The notes under the pieces: generated by a model
The model's database searches: none
Told to the model about the DNA's origin: nothing
What the model saw: only the letters and a program-made list of their open reading frames with translations
Position numbers and translations under genes: made by a program
Source: Pycnopodia helianthoides
Taxonomy: Eukaryota; Echinodermata; Asteroidea; Forcipulatida; Asteriidae
Length of the DNA: 64,000 bases
Direction: 5' to 3'
Assembly: GCA_032158295.1 (NCBI GenBank)
Contig: CM063245.1
Span: 24,919,726-24,983,725 of the forward strand
In this document: piece after piece, positions 37,501-52,500 of the stretch
How positions within the stretch are numbered: position 1 is the first letter of the stretch
How the letters are laid out: the number at the start of each line of letters is the position of its first letter

Positions 37501-40500
37501 TGTTTTTGTACAAGTAGACACTATGTTAACATGGGAAAGATTGGAATAATGTCAAGCGAGGACCAGGGCCCAATGTCATGGAGCTGCATAAACAGCAAAC
37601 TGTGCTAAGTGAAAATGAGCAGAATGCCAGTCACAGATGTGGAATGGTATTTCGGCTGGTAATCTTATTCTAGAAAGCTTAATTTTGTTGTGCTAAGCTA
37701 CTTTTTATGCTTAAGCAGCTCTATGAAATTGGGCCCAGATCTTTACTTTGAGCTACTAGGTTGAGCGGAAGAGGGTCAAATCTTGCAGCTGTGTGTGACT
37801 CTAGTACATGCCGCTGGCGGATGATATGGTCTTGAAAGGGTTAAACATTATACTTTCCTACAGTACATCATGTCACATCGGAGGAGCGTCGTTACTCACC
37901 CAGTATGATGTCCGGCAGCCTGCCTCATCATCTCTTCTTTAAGATGGTTGATTTCTCCTCTAAACTGCTGCATCTTCACTTCATCCCCTCCTCCGCCACC
38001 ACCTTGAGATGTTTCCACGCCAGCCATGCTAGTCTCCAACGCAGCCACTCTGTCTAATAACACAGCTATGGCACTCACTGCCTCCCCCTCCTTCCCCTGG
38101 GTATACAACAGCCCATTCAGACGATCAGTTTCAGATCGGATTGACGCAAGATCTTGCTGTAATGCCACGATGGCATCATTTGTGCCGCCTGTCCCACTCA
38201 AACCCCCCGCTGCGAGGAAAGTGGCTAAGTTCTCATTGTTATCCCCTAGAATTGACGTCAGTGAGCTTATTCTTGTATCCAGAAGGGCGAGGTTGATGGG
38301 TTCATGATTGTCGCTGTACATCATTGCCTCCAGTTGCTGAACGGTACCCTGTAGTTTGAGGAGATCTGCAGCCAGAGAAGAATGAGAGGCGGAGTCTCCA
38401 ATGTACGTTGCACTCATCTCAGTCAGGTGAGTGTGAGTCGTGTCAACTTGAGATCTAATACTCGCCACCTGCTTCTGCAGAGTGTCGACATCGCCACTTG
38501 TTGCATAGTTACTCTGAGCGGCCGATAACCGATCAACCATAGTTTTGAGGTTCATCATTTCTGCCTGTAAATCCTGCATCTCGCTCCGCGCGGCGAACGC
38601 TGTTAGTTTACCCTGTCCCTGTTTCAGTGAGGCTACGGCTACATTAAGAGCCACCACTGAAGAGTTTTGCTCTCGGAATGCATGACTCATTTGACTGACC
38701 TCATCCCTGAGCTCCGAGACACTGCCTGAAATGGTTCGTTTCATTTGCATCTGCGTCGCATCAAAATACTTGATCTGCGATTCTAATGCTGTAAGAGAGG
38801 ATCTCAAGTTGGTGACGCCCACTACAAGGTTACTGTCCCCCTCCAGGGAGGCTATCCTTCCTACGTCCAGTCTAACGGCTCCAACCTCCTCCGAGAGTTT
38901 CTGGACTAAGGAGTTAGTGTCCGCATCCCCTTGCATATTCTCGAGGACAACCATCCTATCTGCTTTTATGGACAACTCTCCGACGACCGTCTTCAGTTGA
39001 CGGAGAGCTGCTCCTGTCTGGGTCCTCTGATCCTCCTGGCTTGTTGCAACACCGTCTAATTGATTTCTCAGTTGTACCACTTGTACCTTCAGTGAATCAA
39101 TGTCAGTTACGAAGGCGTTTAGTTGTCGCTCCGTGCTGGAGATGCTCAGATGAAGGCTCTCCAAGCCACTCTTATCAACCTTCTCGGTATTAGAACCCTG
39201 GAGTGACAGGAAGCTCACTTGGAAAGAGCTCAAGTCTGATTCTAATTTGGCAAGTTTAATATTAAGCTGCTTTATACTGGATGAAACTGGTCCGACTTGT
39301 CGAACACTCAGATCCTCTAATGAGGTCTTCAAGAGACCAGTCTCTGACTGTATTTCGCCAAGAGAAGCACCAAGTGTTTGATATTTCTGTTGCAGAGCCC
39401 TCAGCAATTCAGAGCTGTCCGCCTGAGATGCTTTCAAGGAGACCACATCCTTCTTGAGAAGCTCAAGCCGTGAATCCACCGATTCCCCTTCATCTTTTTC
39501 TTCCAGGTTTTGCACGGCGAGCATCTCTCCAAATTTGGACCTGAAACTGTGCATCTCAATCTTAACATCCGAGAATCCCGACTCGAAATCATTCATTCTG
39601 TTGACGAGGTCGGTGACCTTGCCATTAGTGAGCCCGCCCTCTGATTGCAGCAGCTCCACCTCCTTAAGTAACCCTGTAAGTTTAGCCTCCAAGAAAGTAA
39701 CATTCATTGCTAATCGCTCTTCCCAAGAGCCCATGTTGAGGTGAAGAGCCTGCAAATCACGGCGGAACTTTTCGCTTCCCGTTTGCAAGCCACTTAATTC
39801 CATCGTCTGCTGGGCGTGGAAGCTGTCCATTTCCGTCTGAAGACTTGATACCTCCTTAGAAAGTTCTTTCAGTTCTTCGCTGAGCCCGAGTATAATCTGA
39901 GACCCTTCAGTATGCTCAATCTCATTAATGTTGTACCCTTGTAGTCTACTCAGTTGTAAACTACGGAGCTGACCTCTGACCCTGGTCAGTTGGCCCTCCA
40001 TGGAGTTGATGTACAGGAGTGTGTGGTCATTCGGTCGTTCCTGTTTGCCAACGAGAACACCGATTTGCTCTCGGAGCCCCGTTATCTGTGATTCTTGCTG
40101 GATGCGATGCTCACGCATCTGTCAATAAAACCATGAAAATAAATCAATTGAATTGTCTGAACAGAGTAAACTATGTTTAGAGCTGAAAAACACAAAGTAA
40201 TAAGCTGAACTTGATCTGATTTGTAGCCGCAAAGTTAGTTATAAACACTTCTACTCTTTAACAACTCAATACATTAATCATCCACACAGTTTTGCATGAC
40301 AGAAACACTATACCAACCTGCAATATGATACCATCTGGTGATTGCATCTTCACAGTGCAGTCAACCCTTCTGACCGTCTTACCATTCAATATACTCCACC
40401 AGCCAGCAATGTGCTACACAGTGGTGAATGCATCAACATAGTACACAGTCAACCCTCCTACTGTCTGACCATTCAATATCATCCACTGTGGTTTTGAATG

Positions 40501-43500
40501 ACTAATATCAGCCTGCGAGTTGGTATCATGTGGTGAATGCATAACCTTCCCACTGTCAGACCACTCAATATCATATCATCCACTGTGTGGTTTTGAAGGA
40601 TAGAATCACTATGCCAGCCAGCAATATGATATCATGTGGTGAACGCATCCATACTTTGTACAGCTAGTTCTGTGCAAAGCCGTTCTACCTGTGCAGTTAG
40701 GAATGGTTCCAAGTGAGTGGTCAACTAACCAGCAAATCATACCCAGAGTTGGGGGTTAAAGGCAACGTACAAAATTGGTACTCGGTGGAAAATATTAACT
40801 TCAATTTAAAAGCTCGCTGATTATAAAGTTTGTACAAGTCTAATCTTCCAGTGAAGTATTTCCGTCTGATAAAATAGCTTTAGAAGACACCAACAGTCAC
40901 TGCTGCTCATTCTGATTGCCTTAGTCATAACTTATTCAATATGCTTTTTTCTTTAAAGATTTCAGACCGTCACCACAAAATCAGACAGAAATTCTACTTA
41001 CAGCAATAATCTTCTGATTCTGGGACGTAAGCTGAGATTGAAGGTCACCCAGTTGACCTTTGACCACGACCCCAATCAGCATCATGAGGTCATCTTGTTT
41101 CAAGCACTGAGGACAGCCGCTACCAGCACCGTCCGAAGACAGCTTGCTGAGAAGGATCCCAAGTCGTTGATTGACATCATCCAGGGGTGAAGCCTCCTGG
41201 AGAGGTCAGGGGTTAAGTAGGATTATTACATGTAGATATTCTTGGCTCAAAGGTTAATAACGTCGGGTAGCAGGCATGTATAAGTGTGCTCAGAAAAAAG
41301 GCCTGAATTTCAGAGCGGTTTAACCTTCATCTTCGATAGAATCCTCACCATATGCCCAGGCATGGCCTAAAAAATTGCTGACTTTTTTGACAGAACGTTT
41401 TCAGTACAAATGTAGAACCTATGTTAACATGGGAAATAATGGAAAATGTCAATTGGAACAAGACCTTGACTTTGACCTTTTTTTGGGGGGGGGGGTTGAG
41501 TGGATGTAGGTCAAGTCTCACGACTGTTTGCAGCTGCAACAGAACATTTCTGTACAAGCCGCTTGTGGCTGCTATAGTCTCTAATGGGTTTAAAAAACAA
41601 ACAATGTAAAACATGGCTTGTACGTGGCGGTCGGGTTGGCCTAGTGGTATCTTTCCTCGCCTTCCACCTCTAGGACCCCGGTTCGAATCCCGCCGGGAGC
41701 ACTAAGTGGATTGGGTTTTCAGTCCCCACCACATTGTGTGGGTTTTATCCCTGGAATAATTCTCTTAGGATTTCCTCCCACATCTAAAACTGAAACTTCC
41801 TACTTTGTCTTCTCTCCATGGGGTTCTTGGCTAGTATAGTGGTCAAGTTTGCTTTTCTGAGAGTCCTTGGCTTCACAACCAGAATTAAAATATACTCAAT
41901 GAAATTAAGCATGTATCTAACAATGCTTACATCTCCAGCACTCAAACAGACACGACAATTTTGTCAAGATGCAACTGTAATTTCCTGTGCACAAGTTATA
42001 GCCAATCCATGTTGCTGAACTATACACATTGTACAACATGTTGAAGGGTTTGCTGAAAAAAAAAGTTTTACAATTTACTGAAATATCTTCACAACCCACA
42101 GGCCTGGAATCACATGGAGGCCACAAAGGCTATGGCCTCTGTTGCCCTTGTCTTGTCTTTGGTGCCCCTTCAAACTTTCCCCATAGACTTTAAGATTTTC
42201 AAATGGAAGTGCCCTTTGCAAGATGAAAATGGCCTTGCCCTTCCAAAGATAAAATTCCAGGCCTGAACCCACTATGTAACATTATGTCTATATACTTACC
42301 TTTGTTTCATTTCTTGAAACTGCGGCGAGTAAGAAGGGAGCTGCAGCCAGCAGGAGATATAAGGCTGGAATAAAGAGTAAGATCATGGTGTTTAGAAAGA
42401 ATTGGAAGCAAACCAAAAAGATGCACAGTCCGTGAGAAGTTTCATTTCTATCATTCTTCCATCCAGAAAAAAAGAAGGGAAACAATGAGAGTTGACATTT
42501 AATAGCCACAACTGGGAGAAAGGAGGGGCCAAGGTTTTAGCCAGGAATTTGGTAAAAGGATGTCAAAATTTGCTGGAAATTTAAGAACTGGGTGTCCAAA
42601 CTGTTCACTTACAATACATTTAAATGTGAATGACAGATAATGACAGGGTGTCCAAATTTAAAACAGGGTGTCCAAAAGACTCACAGACACCCCTCTGGCT
42701 AACACTATGGGAGGGGGAGGGGAGGGGGGAGGGGTTCCAAAAAAAGGGAGAGCAACATAAAAATTATAAAGAATATTAAATAGCACAAAATACTGATATC
42801 TATTAAAACCACAGGTAACATTTCACAGTGAGTTGAGCAACCGCTTGAAACCCCTTGCAGCTGCATGTGTAGCGTATGGTGGCAGACATCTTTGCACAGC
42901 ACTAACTGTGTACATTTTATGCATACATGTATTTCTGTGTACATGTCTATCACCACATGATATGATATTGCAGTACAACTTCTCTGTTAACTTTCAATTC
43001 CTGCCACGTCCTCGGGCCCTGTGTTTTGCGAAGGATATGCATGCCACGTTCAACAGTTGTGCAGTATGTATTGATTGCGTTTTGCATAAATTAACGCCTG
43101 CGTAACCTTCGCGCGCCACAGGTATGTTTAAACACTTCTAGCCGTGTCTCTATCGCCCGTTTAAACATGGCGACGTGGTGTCCAATCAGAATGGATAAAC
43201 TGCTCCGGGTATTCATGAATACTACATTAACAATTTCATCAAATTGCAATATTACATATCAACAAAAATTGCGCAAAAATTGCGCAAAATTGCGCAAAAT
43301 CTGACAGCCATGGGATACTAAATCTGTCCATTATTGTTGTTGCTAAAAAATTCCTTAAAATCCTGCTTTCCTTCTTGAGGTTTTTAATTTTTATGAAACT
43401 AAATCAAGACAATCACTTGATTTCCCCTCTGATCCATGGGCAACTTACCAGCCAACGTCCCAAGTAGAAGTAGTAAACAGAGAAAGCAAGGCGTTCGTCT

Positions 43501-46500
43501 TCTTCTCTTCTCTCGTAGCATTGTTGCTGTCATCGCTGCAGCAGATCTATCTGTCTGATTACCCCAGCTCAGACCAAACAGCGATGCTACACCCCCAAGA
43601 AGGCCTAAGGCTGATCGTCTGGATTTACAAAAATCAAAAAATTTGTAATAATACAGTTTTGATTTGGGAAGGAAATATCACCCTAAGCCTTCCCGCCTTT
43701 AGCTGATGCGTTGTGGCTGAACGGTTAAGAGCACAAGAGTCAAGCTCTGGTATTTCTGATCAGCAGAGTGTGGGTTCGAGTCCCAGTTGTGGCACTAAAA
43801 TTCTTGAACAGGAAACTTTACCATAATTGCTTTGTCCTTTGGATGGGACATTAAGCCGTGCCTTCCATATACTAAGATTGGTAGTGCACGTAAAAGAACC
43901 CAGAACACTTATGGAAGAGTAGGGGTTTACGCCGGTGTTTCTGGTTCACATAACAAGCACCCTTGTTTACAAGTTTCCTCAGGCTTGCGAGCTACAATGA
44001 TTAAGTTTACTTAAAAGGCATAATTGGTTTCATTACCAGAAATATATAATAATAATAATGTGACCAGATGTAATACTTGAACAGATGTGATAATTGCATA
44101 GAGACTGGAATATCATTTTAGTTTTACTCTCACATCGTTGCATCTCAATTTTTGCAAAAAACATCACATCTCAACTTTTGCAAAACGTTGCATTTCAATC
44201 TTTGCAAAAATGTCGCATCTCAATTTTTGCAAAAACATTGTGTCTCAATTTTGCAAAAGCGCTGTATCAAATTTTTTGCAAAAACGCTGCATCTCAATTT
44301 TTGCAAAAACTTGTCTAAAAATTTTGCAAAAATGTTGTATCTCAATTTTGCAAAAGCACTTTATCTGAATTTTGCAAAAACATTGTATCACCGCACATAC
44401 TTGTCTTGTGTATACATCTGGGCTATTATAAGCGAGATACGATGTTTGGTAATTTCAAACTCGTGCTAAACACAAGTGCTGTTTTAGGAGACACAATGTT
44501 TTTTGCACTGCCACAACGACAAGAAAGAACTCTCACTTGATGGATACAACGTTTTTGCACTGCCACACGATAAGAAAGAACTCTCACTTGATGGATACAA
44601 CGTTTTTGCACTGCCACAACAAGAAAGAACTCTCACTTGATGGATACAACGTTTTTGCACTGCCACAACGATAAGAAAGAACTCTCACTTGATGGATACA
44701 ACGTTTTTGCACTGCCACAACGATAAGAAAGAAGTCTCACTTGATGGATACAATGTTTTTGCACTGCCACAACAACAAGAAAGAACTCTCACTTGATGGA
44801 TACAATGTTTTTGCACTGCCACATCGACAAGAAAGAACTCTCACTTGATGGATACAACATTTTTGCACTACCACATCGATAAGAAAGAACTCTTACCTGA
44901 CATATATCAGCCACCATACGTCAGCACACGCCAGCCATGTCTGGAATCTATAGATGGTAACACTTACAATCCGTAGAAGACTTGAAAAAGCGTTGACTGA
45001 GGATGGAAACAAAGAGAACAGAATTTTATCAGTGCGTGTCTCATCAATTTAGAACCACGTGGCTTTGCGTTTTCATCGCCGTTTGTAAATCGACGCAAGC
45101 TCAGAAATACATCTACATTTCAAAGAGGTTCCCATTGGGCGCAGAGTTTTCATCTCTGTCTGGTAAATTGTCTCGCATGTCGTAGTCCAGTGTGTTAGAT
45201 TCAAGTTCTGGTGACTAAATCATCAGAGCAGAGTGTGTGCACCCGATCGTGACACTTTTTATGTCCTTGAGCAAAGGCACTTGACCATAATTGTCTATTA
45301 AAGGGACATACCCGCTTGCTGTTTACCTAATTTAGTGACGTGGAATCACAGACAATAATTTTTAGATGGTTGTTGTGCAAAAAAAAATCATCAAAATATC
45401 ACGTAACTAAACGAAAAATTTGAAAAAAAACAACAAAAACAGTCAAAGGTCAGCTTATACACTTTTCCGCAACATTGTTGCGCAATGCTGTAAGTAGACT
45501 GGTGCTCTGTTTATGATTATTTGTAACAATGGCGATGCATGAGGATCCAGTCTTCATACCCATCAAGCACAAATTCACGTGTAAATAAAAAACCAGGATA
45601 CCATTCGCAGATGATACATGTGGAATAGTATTTGGGATGGTTACCTTATTCTGGTAAGCATAATTTGTTTGTGCTTAGCTACTTTTTGCGCCGACGCAGC
45701 TCTATGAAATTGGGCCCTGGAGAGTACGGTACTTTTTTGGAAGGCTGTGGTACCAGCGTACTAACCGTACAATTTGCCTGACGCCACCATCACAATCATT
45801 TGGTTGGGCCATTTTGGGAGTCAATGTACCCGTGTGCTATACAGCATGGTTCTACATCCTTCGGACTGTGAAGAGGGGTTAACCCTGTTTCAGCCCCAAG
45901 AAGTAGGTGGCAACGTGCCCCTTGGGTCAGTTGATTTGGGTCGACAGCCAAAATCAGTTAAGTGTAGCTCTCACCTTGAAGTGGCCGTATGGCCTTGTGA
46001 GTTAGGCGATATCTCATAATTTATTTTTTTTTTTCAATTTAACAAAATAAGTGCAGATTTTAGGTGATGCAGCGTTTACACGCTTACCATTGCATCCGGA
46101 AAATGGCGAGCAGGGCCAAATTTCATAGGGCTGCTTAAGCACAAAAAGTAGCTAAGCACAACAAAATTATGCTTACCAGAATAAGGTTACCAGCCAAACT
46201 ACCATGTCACATATACAATTTGTGACTGGTATCTTGCTCATTTCTACTTAGCAGAAAATTGTTAAGCAATATTTTCTGCTTAAGCAGCTCTATGAAATTT
46301 GGCCCATGGCAGTAGCCGCGTGTGACATTTGTGCAAGGAGTCAATATGAGAGGGTTCATCCATCCATACAAGTTACCAATGTGTGCATACCTATACTGGA
46401 AGACACCGAGTTGGCCGACGTTGACGCACTGATAGACACAGAGTCTACTGCCGAGGTGGACCCATAGAACGCACCAGCTATGGAAGAACAGGATGTCCGG

Positions 46501-49500
46501 ATAACGGTGGTGATGAAATACAGCACTGACGTGAAGATGGAGATGGTGGCATACACCGGGAGAAGCAATAAGGAAATGGTGGAAGAGGATGAAGAGTACG
46601 AGGCTTGGTGGGTGCGGTCGTGGGCGTGGTCCACTGAGGTCCACTCACCTGATGCCTCCTTGTGAATCACACCTACACGGGAAGTCACTGCCGAGCTAGA
46701 CTCCGTATCTGGGGGCAGATGAGGCCAAAAATTACAAAATTTTCCAGTAAAATACCCCCAAGAAAGTGACAAGGTTGGTTGCAGCTAAAAGGTTTGACAC
46801 ATTCTGTATTAACCCTCCTACTGTCAGTGACTCTTGGCAACATTTTCCAGTGAGTTGACCAACCATTTGAAACCATTCCACTGCCAAGGTTGTGTACGGT
46901 GGCACAACGGTGCACAGAACTAACTGTGTACTGTGTACATGCATTCCCTCATGGTATCATATTGCAGGCTGGCATAGTTTATCTATCATTCAAAACCACA
47001 GTGAATGGTATTGAATGGTCAGACAGCAAGGGGGTTAACAAAGTAAATTTATACCTATCTTCTGTTTTTTTTTTTTTTTAACACACCATCCCTCCAAAAT
47101 TGTGTCAAATTAGATAGTTATGATAAGTAATGGTTTACACGTTTTACGTTTGTCAGGGATTTCGTGCAAATTTCTTAAAGTTAATACTATAAGAATTTTC
47201 TATGGAGACGTGTGTTAAAAAAAAATCCAGCAGGTGCTCATAAAACTTCATGCCGGTTAGCAAAAGGGACAACGACGAAGCTCAGTTTGCTACTATAAAG
47301 ATAACCTGATGGGTAAGACCTCTTTATTGTTAAATTATCTTTAAACCTATTATTTTTAAATCAGGCCTGAAATTTTATCTTTGAGAGTGAAACGCAATTT
47401 TGTTTATTGCAAAGAGCACTTCTTTGGAAGTCTTAAAGTCTACGGGAAACTTTTGAAGGGGCACCAAGGCCAAGACCAGGACAACAGAGGCCGCGACCTC
47501 CGTGTAATTCTACAAATTGCTTGTGAAGATTTAAAGGAAGCAACGTGACTTTATCACATTTTATCAAAGATGATTAGATGCACTGATACCAAGTCTGATC
47601 TAGGCCTAGATTACACGGAGGCCACGGAGGCCATGGCCTCCGTTGCCCTAGTCTTGGCCTTGGTGCCCCTTTCAAACTTTCCCATAGACTAAGTTTTTCC
47701 AATGGAAGTGCCCTTTTCAAAATTAAAAAAGGCCTTGCCCTCTCCAAGATGAAATTCCTGGCCTGCTGATCAAAAGCTCACCTGATAATTCACTTTCATC
47801 ATTAGCGTCTAACCCTGCAAGATAACCGATTGATAAAACATTGTTTTAGTCTTGACAGAGTCATTCCAGCTCTACTTCCCAACTCGTCCATTACATCACT
47901 CCCACTAAATAATTTAGGCCATTGCTCATTTCACGTGTTCTTCACCGTCACTCTGGCCCGATTTGCCACACTGCATTAAAACTGCTCCAAAGGAGAAACT
48001 TTTCAAAACTATGCTAAAAACCTACCTGTTTAATTAACTTCTTGTTTTCTTCCTTTTGTAAAGTGCATTGGGACGTTTGTATGAGGGGCTACATAAGGTT
48101 TTGTTTGGTGTTATTGATATTATCATTGTTAAAGGGAGGGAGTATACCTTTGGTAATTACTCCAAAAAATTAATGACCACAGAAAAGTTCCTTAGTAAGA
48201 GGCACTGCAGTTGTTGATAACGTATAACATTTTGAGAAACGTTTCCCTTCTAAGGAATATGGTTTAAGAGAGAGGGATTCAAAAACATTTCAATCTGAGA
48301 AACACTTCCGCATGAAACGTTTCTCAGATTGGGTATTCCAATTACAGATTATTCTTCCTGCATGGACATAATCGCTCTAGTTTTTCGGCGATTTCTCAAA
48401 AACACTACCACCTTTTGAAATGAAATTTTCACACGTTAGTTTTATTGTATATCCTAGATGATTTATATAGGATTAAAACAATCAAACGGTTCCAAAAACC
48501 AAAGGTATACCTTCCCTTTAAGTCACTTCCATTGCATTACCTCCAAGGTAGCTTATTTATTATATATGATTCTCATATTTTTGAACAGGACACAACCTAC
48601 TTGTAACTTGTGCAATATGCTACCATTGTATGAGCTTTCAGATTGAAAATGATCAACTTCTTTTTGAAAACGACCAATCTTGTACCAAGCAGCAATGAAA
48701 GAACATAACAAAGAAATTCTGACCGTATATGTGACTGATCGAATGCTCTCTCAAATCAGAGTGATGTCCGCTTCTCATTCTGGACGAGTGATGTAATGAT
48801 GACATCATATGCGATGCTGAGGATGCGATTGTTGAAGACGATGAACCGTGGATAGATTCATCCGATGCTGCTGCTGCAGCTGCTGCTGCTGCTAGGTGGT
48901 CATGGGACATTGAGGCACTCGCTGATGTGGAGTGGCGACTCATTTGGATTGAGCGAGATTTGTAACCTCTGTAAAAATGATAACATTACAAAAAAAACCT
49001 TATGGGGTCATTCCGTGTCAATTCAACCAATGGGGGTGCGGGTCACCCTTTCAGGTTTGGCTGAAATTCATTTCTAATATTCATCTATGTGTATAATGAA
49101 CATATGCAAAAAAAACAAGTCCAACTCCAAGTCGTTTCCAAATTAAGGCCCCTTAAAGTGGGCGTGGCTACCCCCTTTCAGTGAACGCAATTTGCTACAA
49201 TGAATTTATTTGCGTTTTGTAAATGCCTTCGAAAAAAGATACAAAGCTATAAAATGATACCTAGGGCAACTGTCACCCAAATAACTCAAATCTGGCCTCA
49301 ACACAAGGGTATCTCATCCCCTTTTCTCTCTACAGGCTGCTGAAAACACTACTTTAATCTGTCGGGGAAAAAAAATCAATTTTCAGACCCCCCTAATACT
49401 CATAATTGATCATTTGAAAAGCTTGATATTGCTATTTGTATTATATCTAGGCACATGTGGCTATCCCCAAACAAGGATAGAGCCCTTATTCATTTAATAG

Positions 49501-52500
49501 AATGTTAGAAATGAATTTCAGCCAAATCTGAGAGGTGACGTGTATACAAATTTTCAGAATATCGATTGATTTGACACGGAATGACCCTAGATGCACTTTG
49601 ACCAGCGAGATGAGGATTAAGGTCCATTCAGTTGAGGCCATATTTTATAAATGCACGGATATTAAACTTTGTCTTTGTTACCTTGAAGTAAAAGCGGATT
49701 CGTCATGAGTGGTCTTCTTGGCCAATCGGTCACTTCGCCTGTTCGGACTTGCCGAGACCTCCCGTTGGAAACGCTGCCCCTGTCGCATCGGTGAGCTGGT
49801 TGAGCTGGTATCCCGTAGAACGGAACCCTGGGAGAGTCGAGACATGATGGGAACCTGGTACCCTCTGTCCAGACCAGTCGCTGTATAGCTGGAACTGAAG
49901 ATGCGATCACAAAAAACAAATATACAAACACCTGTTCTGTTGTTAGCAGAGTTCTAATAGTAAGTACATTTGGTAAGTAAATAATTGTTACAGCTGTGCT
50001 GTGGCAGGCATGAGAATCGGCGATGACGAAAAAAACGGTCATCAATTTCGTATGAAAAAATGCATGTCCGGATTTTGTGGCAATGTCCGGAAATTGGGCA
50101 AGGTGACCCAGGCAAGGCGTCAGCGCCGCACTCGGAGAACCCCCAAGGCGGTAATGGGACCGGGGTCGAGTTAATAGGAAGAAAATACTCAAAGAACAAT
50201 GATGAAATAATAAAAATGCTTGACGTTTCTTGTCTTAAAGAGCTCATCAAAAATGTGAGACTTAACATAAAATGCAATCGTCATCATTTCTCCACACATG
50301 TGTATCTAACTCGACCATACACACATTGTCTCGAAGTTTCTCCAAGGTCATAGGTCAATGCGTCAATTACTTCCCACCAATCTTGTGTTTTGGTTGGTTC
50401 TCAATACATCTTTCGCTGATTGTGAGGCAATAACAGGTACCAGTTTCCCATGGCCTGCAATTTCAGCCGTGCCGCACTGCTCATTGGTTCGTGTACAAAC
50501 TTGCGCGTGTATACACAGTACAAAACACGTGCATTGTTTTGTCAGTATACTTTCAAAAGTCTCCACACATGTACATTTGTTTTGTATCTTTGCTGCAGCA
50601 GTAAACGTATTACGGGCAAACATTATTGAACCGTACCGTTAACAAGCTAGGAATGAGACAAGTCTATACAAGTCTATACATGCTGCTGCATGCGCGGTGC
50701 ATGGAAGACCGCAAGCCGCATATCAGGCCAGCTGCCGGGCGGCAAGTTATTATTTGCGTGCCGTTTTTTTCACTGCGTGGATCCGCGATATATGATTACA
50801 AAGGTAAACTTACAATTTCTGATTAGAGAAGAGGGATTAGCAAAATTCAAATGTATACCTCCTACAATTCACCCCCAAATTTTATATCAAATTCACACTG
50901 AACTCGAAGACCACAAATTTGAAAGGGAAAAAAAACGGAATTCCGGTTCCGGTTTAAACCGGAAGATTCTCATGCCTGACTGTGGAGAGCAAACGGTTAT
51001 GCTTTTTCACATGATAAAATAGCTAATTGAATTTAATCGAACTGAGTTTCGCTGTAGCACCCTGTAACCCTTAATGTGCACTTTGAGACGCCCCTGGGGA
51101 AAAAGTGCTATCAACATTATACAATTACAAATAACAATTTACATGTACCTCTGAATTGCAATTATTCTACAAATAAAACCACCATGAGCTGATCAAAACC
51201 CATAATTCACTTTGTTCAATTTACAGAAACCTGGCTCAGCTTAAAATCAATTCATTGATTATTTACACACAAACAAACAAAATTTACTGAAATGTAGAAA
51301 AAAAAAACAACAACTTTACCTTCTGGAGTAAGTGTAATCAGTTTTCTCCCTGTAAAAAGAAGAAATGGAAAACTACAGTTGAAGCAACTCCAGTACAAAT
51401 CTACTAAATTCTTAATGTTCATCAAGTAACAAAGATGTATTACGTATTCTTAAACGTTGTGCATATTTAACAGGCATGCAGCAACTGCACGGTTCTCGCT
51501 GGGCACAAGCTAATGCATTGGACCCAAATTGCTGCAAAGACGCAAAAAGAAAATTCCTCTTTTTTGTTGTTTTAAAATCAAATTACACAGAAATCATAAA
51601 ATAAAACAAACGCTCGAGATTGTTTTCAAAACCCAACATAAACACCAGTTGAAAAAAAAAAATTCCAAAAACCTTGTTTTAATTTAGCGTTCTTCGGGAC
51701 AAGCTTGCAAAATTTTGGGTTCAGAATAGCCCCCCCCCCCCCCCCAGTTTTGAAACATCCTGGGGAGAACACTCTATCCCCTAAAAACCTGCCAGGTCTG
51801 GATTAACGAGCTGGCACTCCACCAACTCATTAACCCTCCTACTGTCAGTGACTCTTGGCAACATTTTCCAGTGAGTTGACCAACCATTTGAAACCATTCC
51901 ACTGCCAAGGTTGTGTACGGTGGCACAACGGTGCACAGAACTAACTGTGTACTGTGTACATGCATTCCCTCATGGTATCATATTTCAGGCTGGCATAGTT
52001 TGTGTATCATTCAAAACCACTTGAATGGTATTGAATGGTCAGACAGCAAGAGGGTTAACTTACGTTACCTTACCTTGAGGCAAGCCATTCTTCAGTCTTT
52101 TCAGGAGAGTCAAACTTTAACCTTGGTCTGCAGACGAAAACAAAAAAAACACAAATGAATAACACTTCAGTTTAATGTTTTTTACACGAATAAAATTCAA
52201 ACAAAACTCAGCTCTCTGAAGATCTGATAAAGATTGAGTTCACAGAAGATGAAGTGCTCACAATTATTTCCCACAAACCACTTTAAACACTTTAGAATCC
52301 AACTGCACATCTTATTTGATTATGGATGTTATACATTGTATAATACTAACCCTTCAAAGACCATACGTATTAAACATATAATTTGGTTACCATTAAATAC
52401 ATGTAAGCATTATACAGAGAAAGCGGAGATAGCGTAAGACAAAAACACCAATCAAAATGAAATGAAATTTATGAAGGAAAAAACCTAAATGAGAACTGCA

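Noticed and set aside
44094..44469. Three overlapping 74-105 codon frames
   Set aside because: They arise from the 26-bp minisatellite, open in all three frames.
48865..49077. Leu-rich + strand frame
   Set aside because: It is the antisense of the poly-Ala tract of SUN exon 5.
49662..50192. 176-codon - strand frame as its own gene
   Set aside because: It overlaps SUN exon 4 in another frame and continues into the CAGGCATGAGAATC element.
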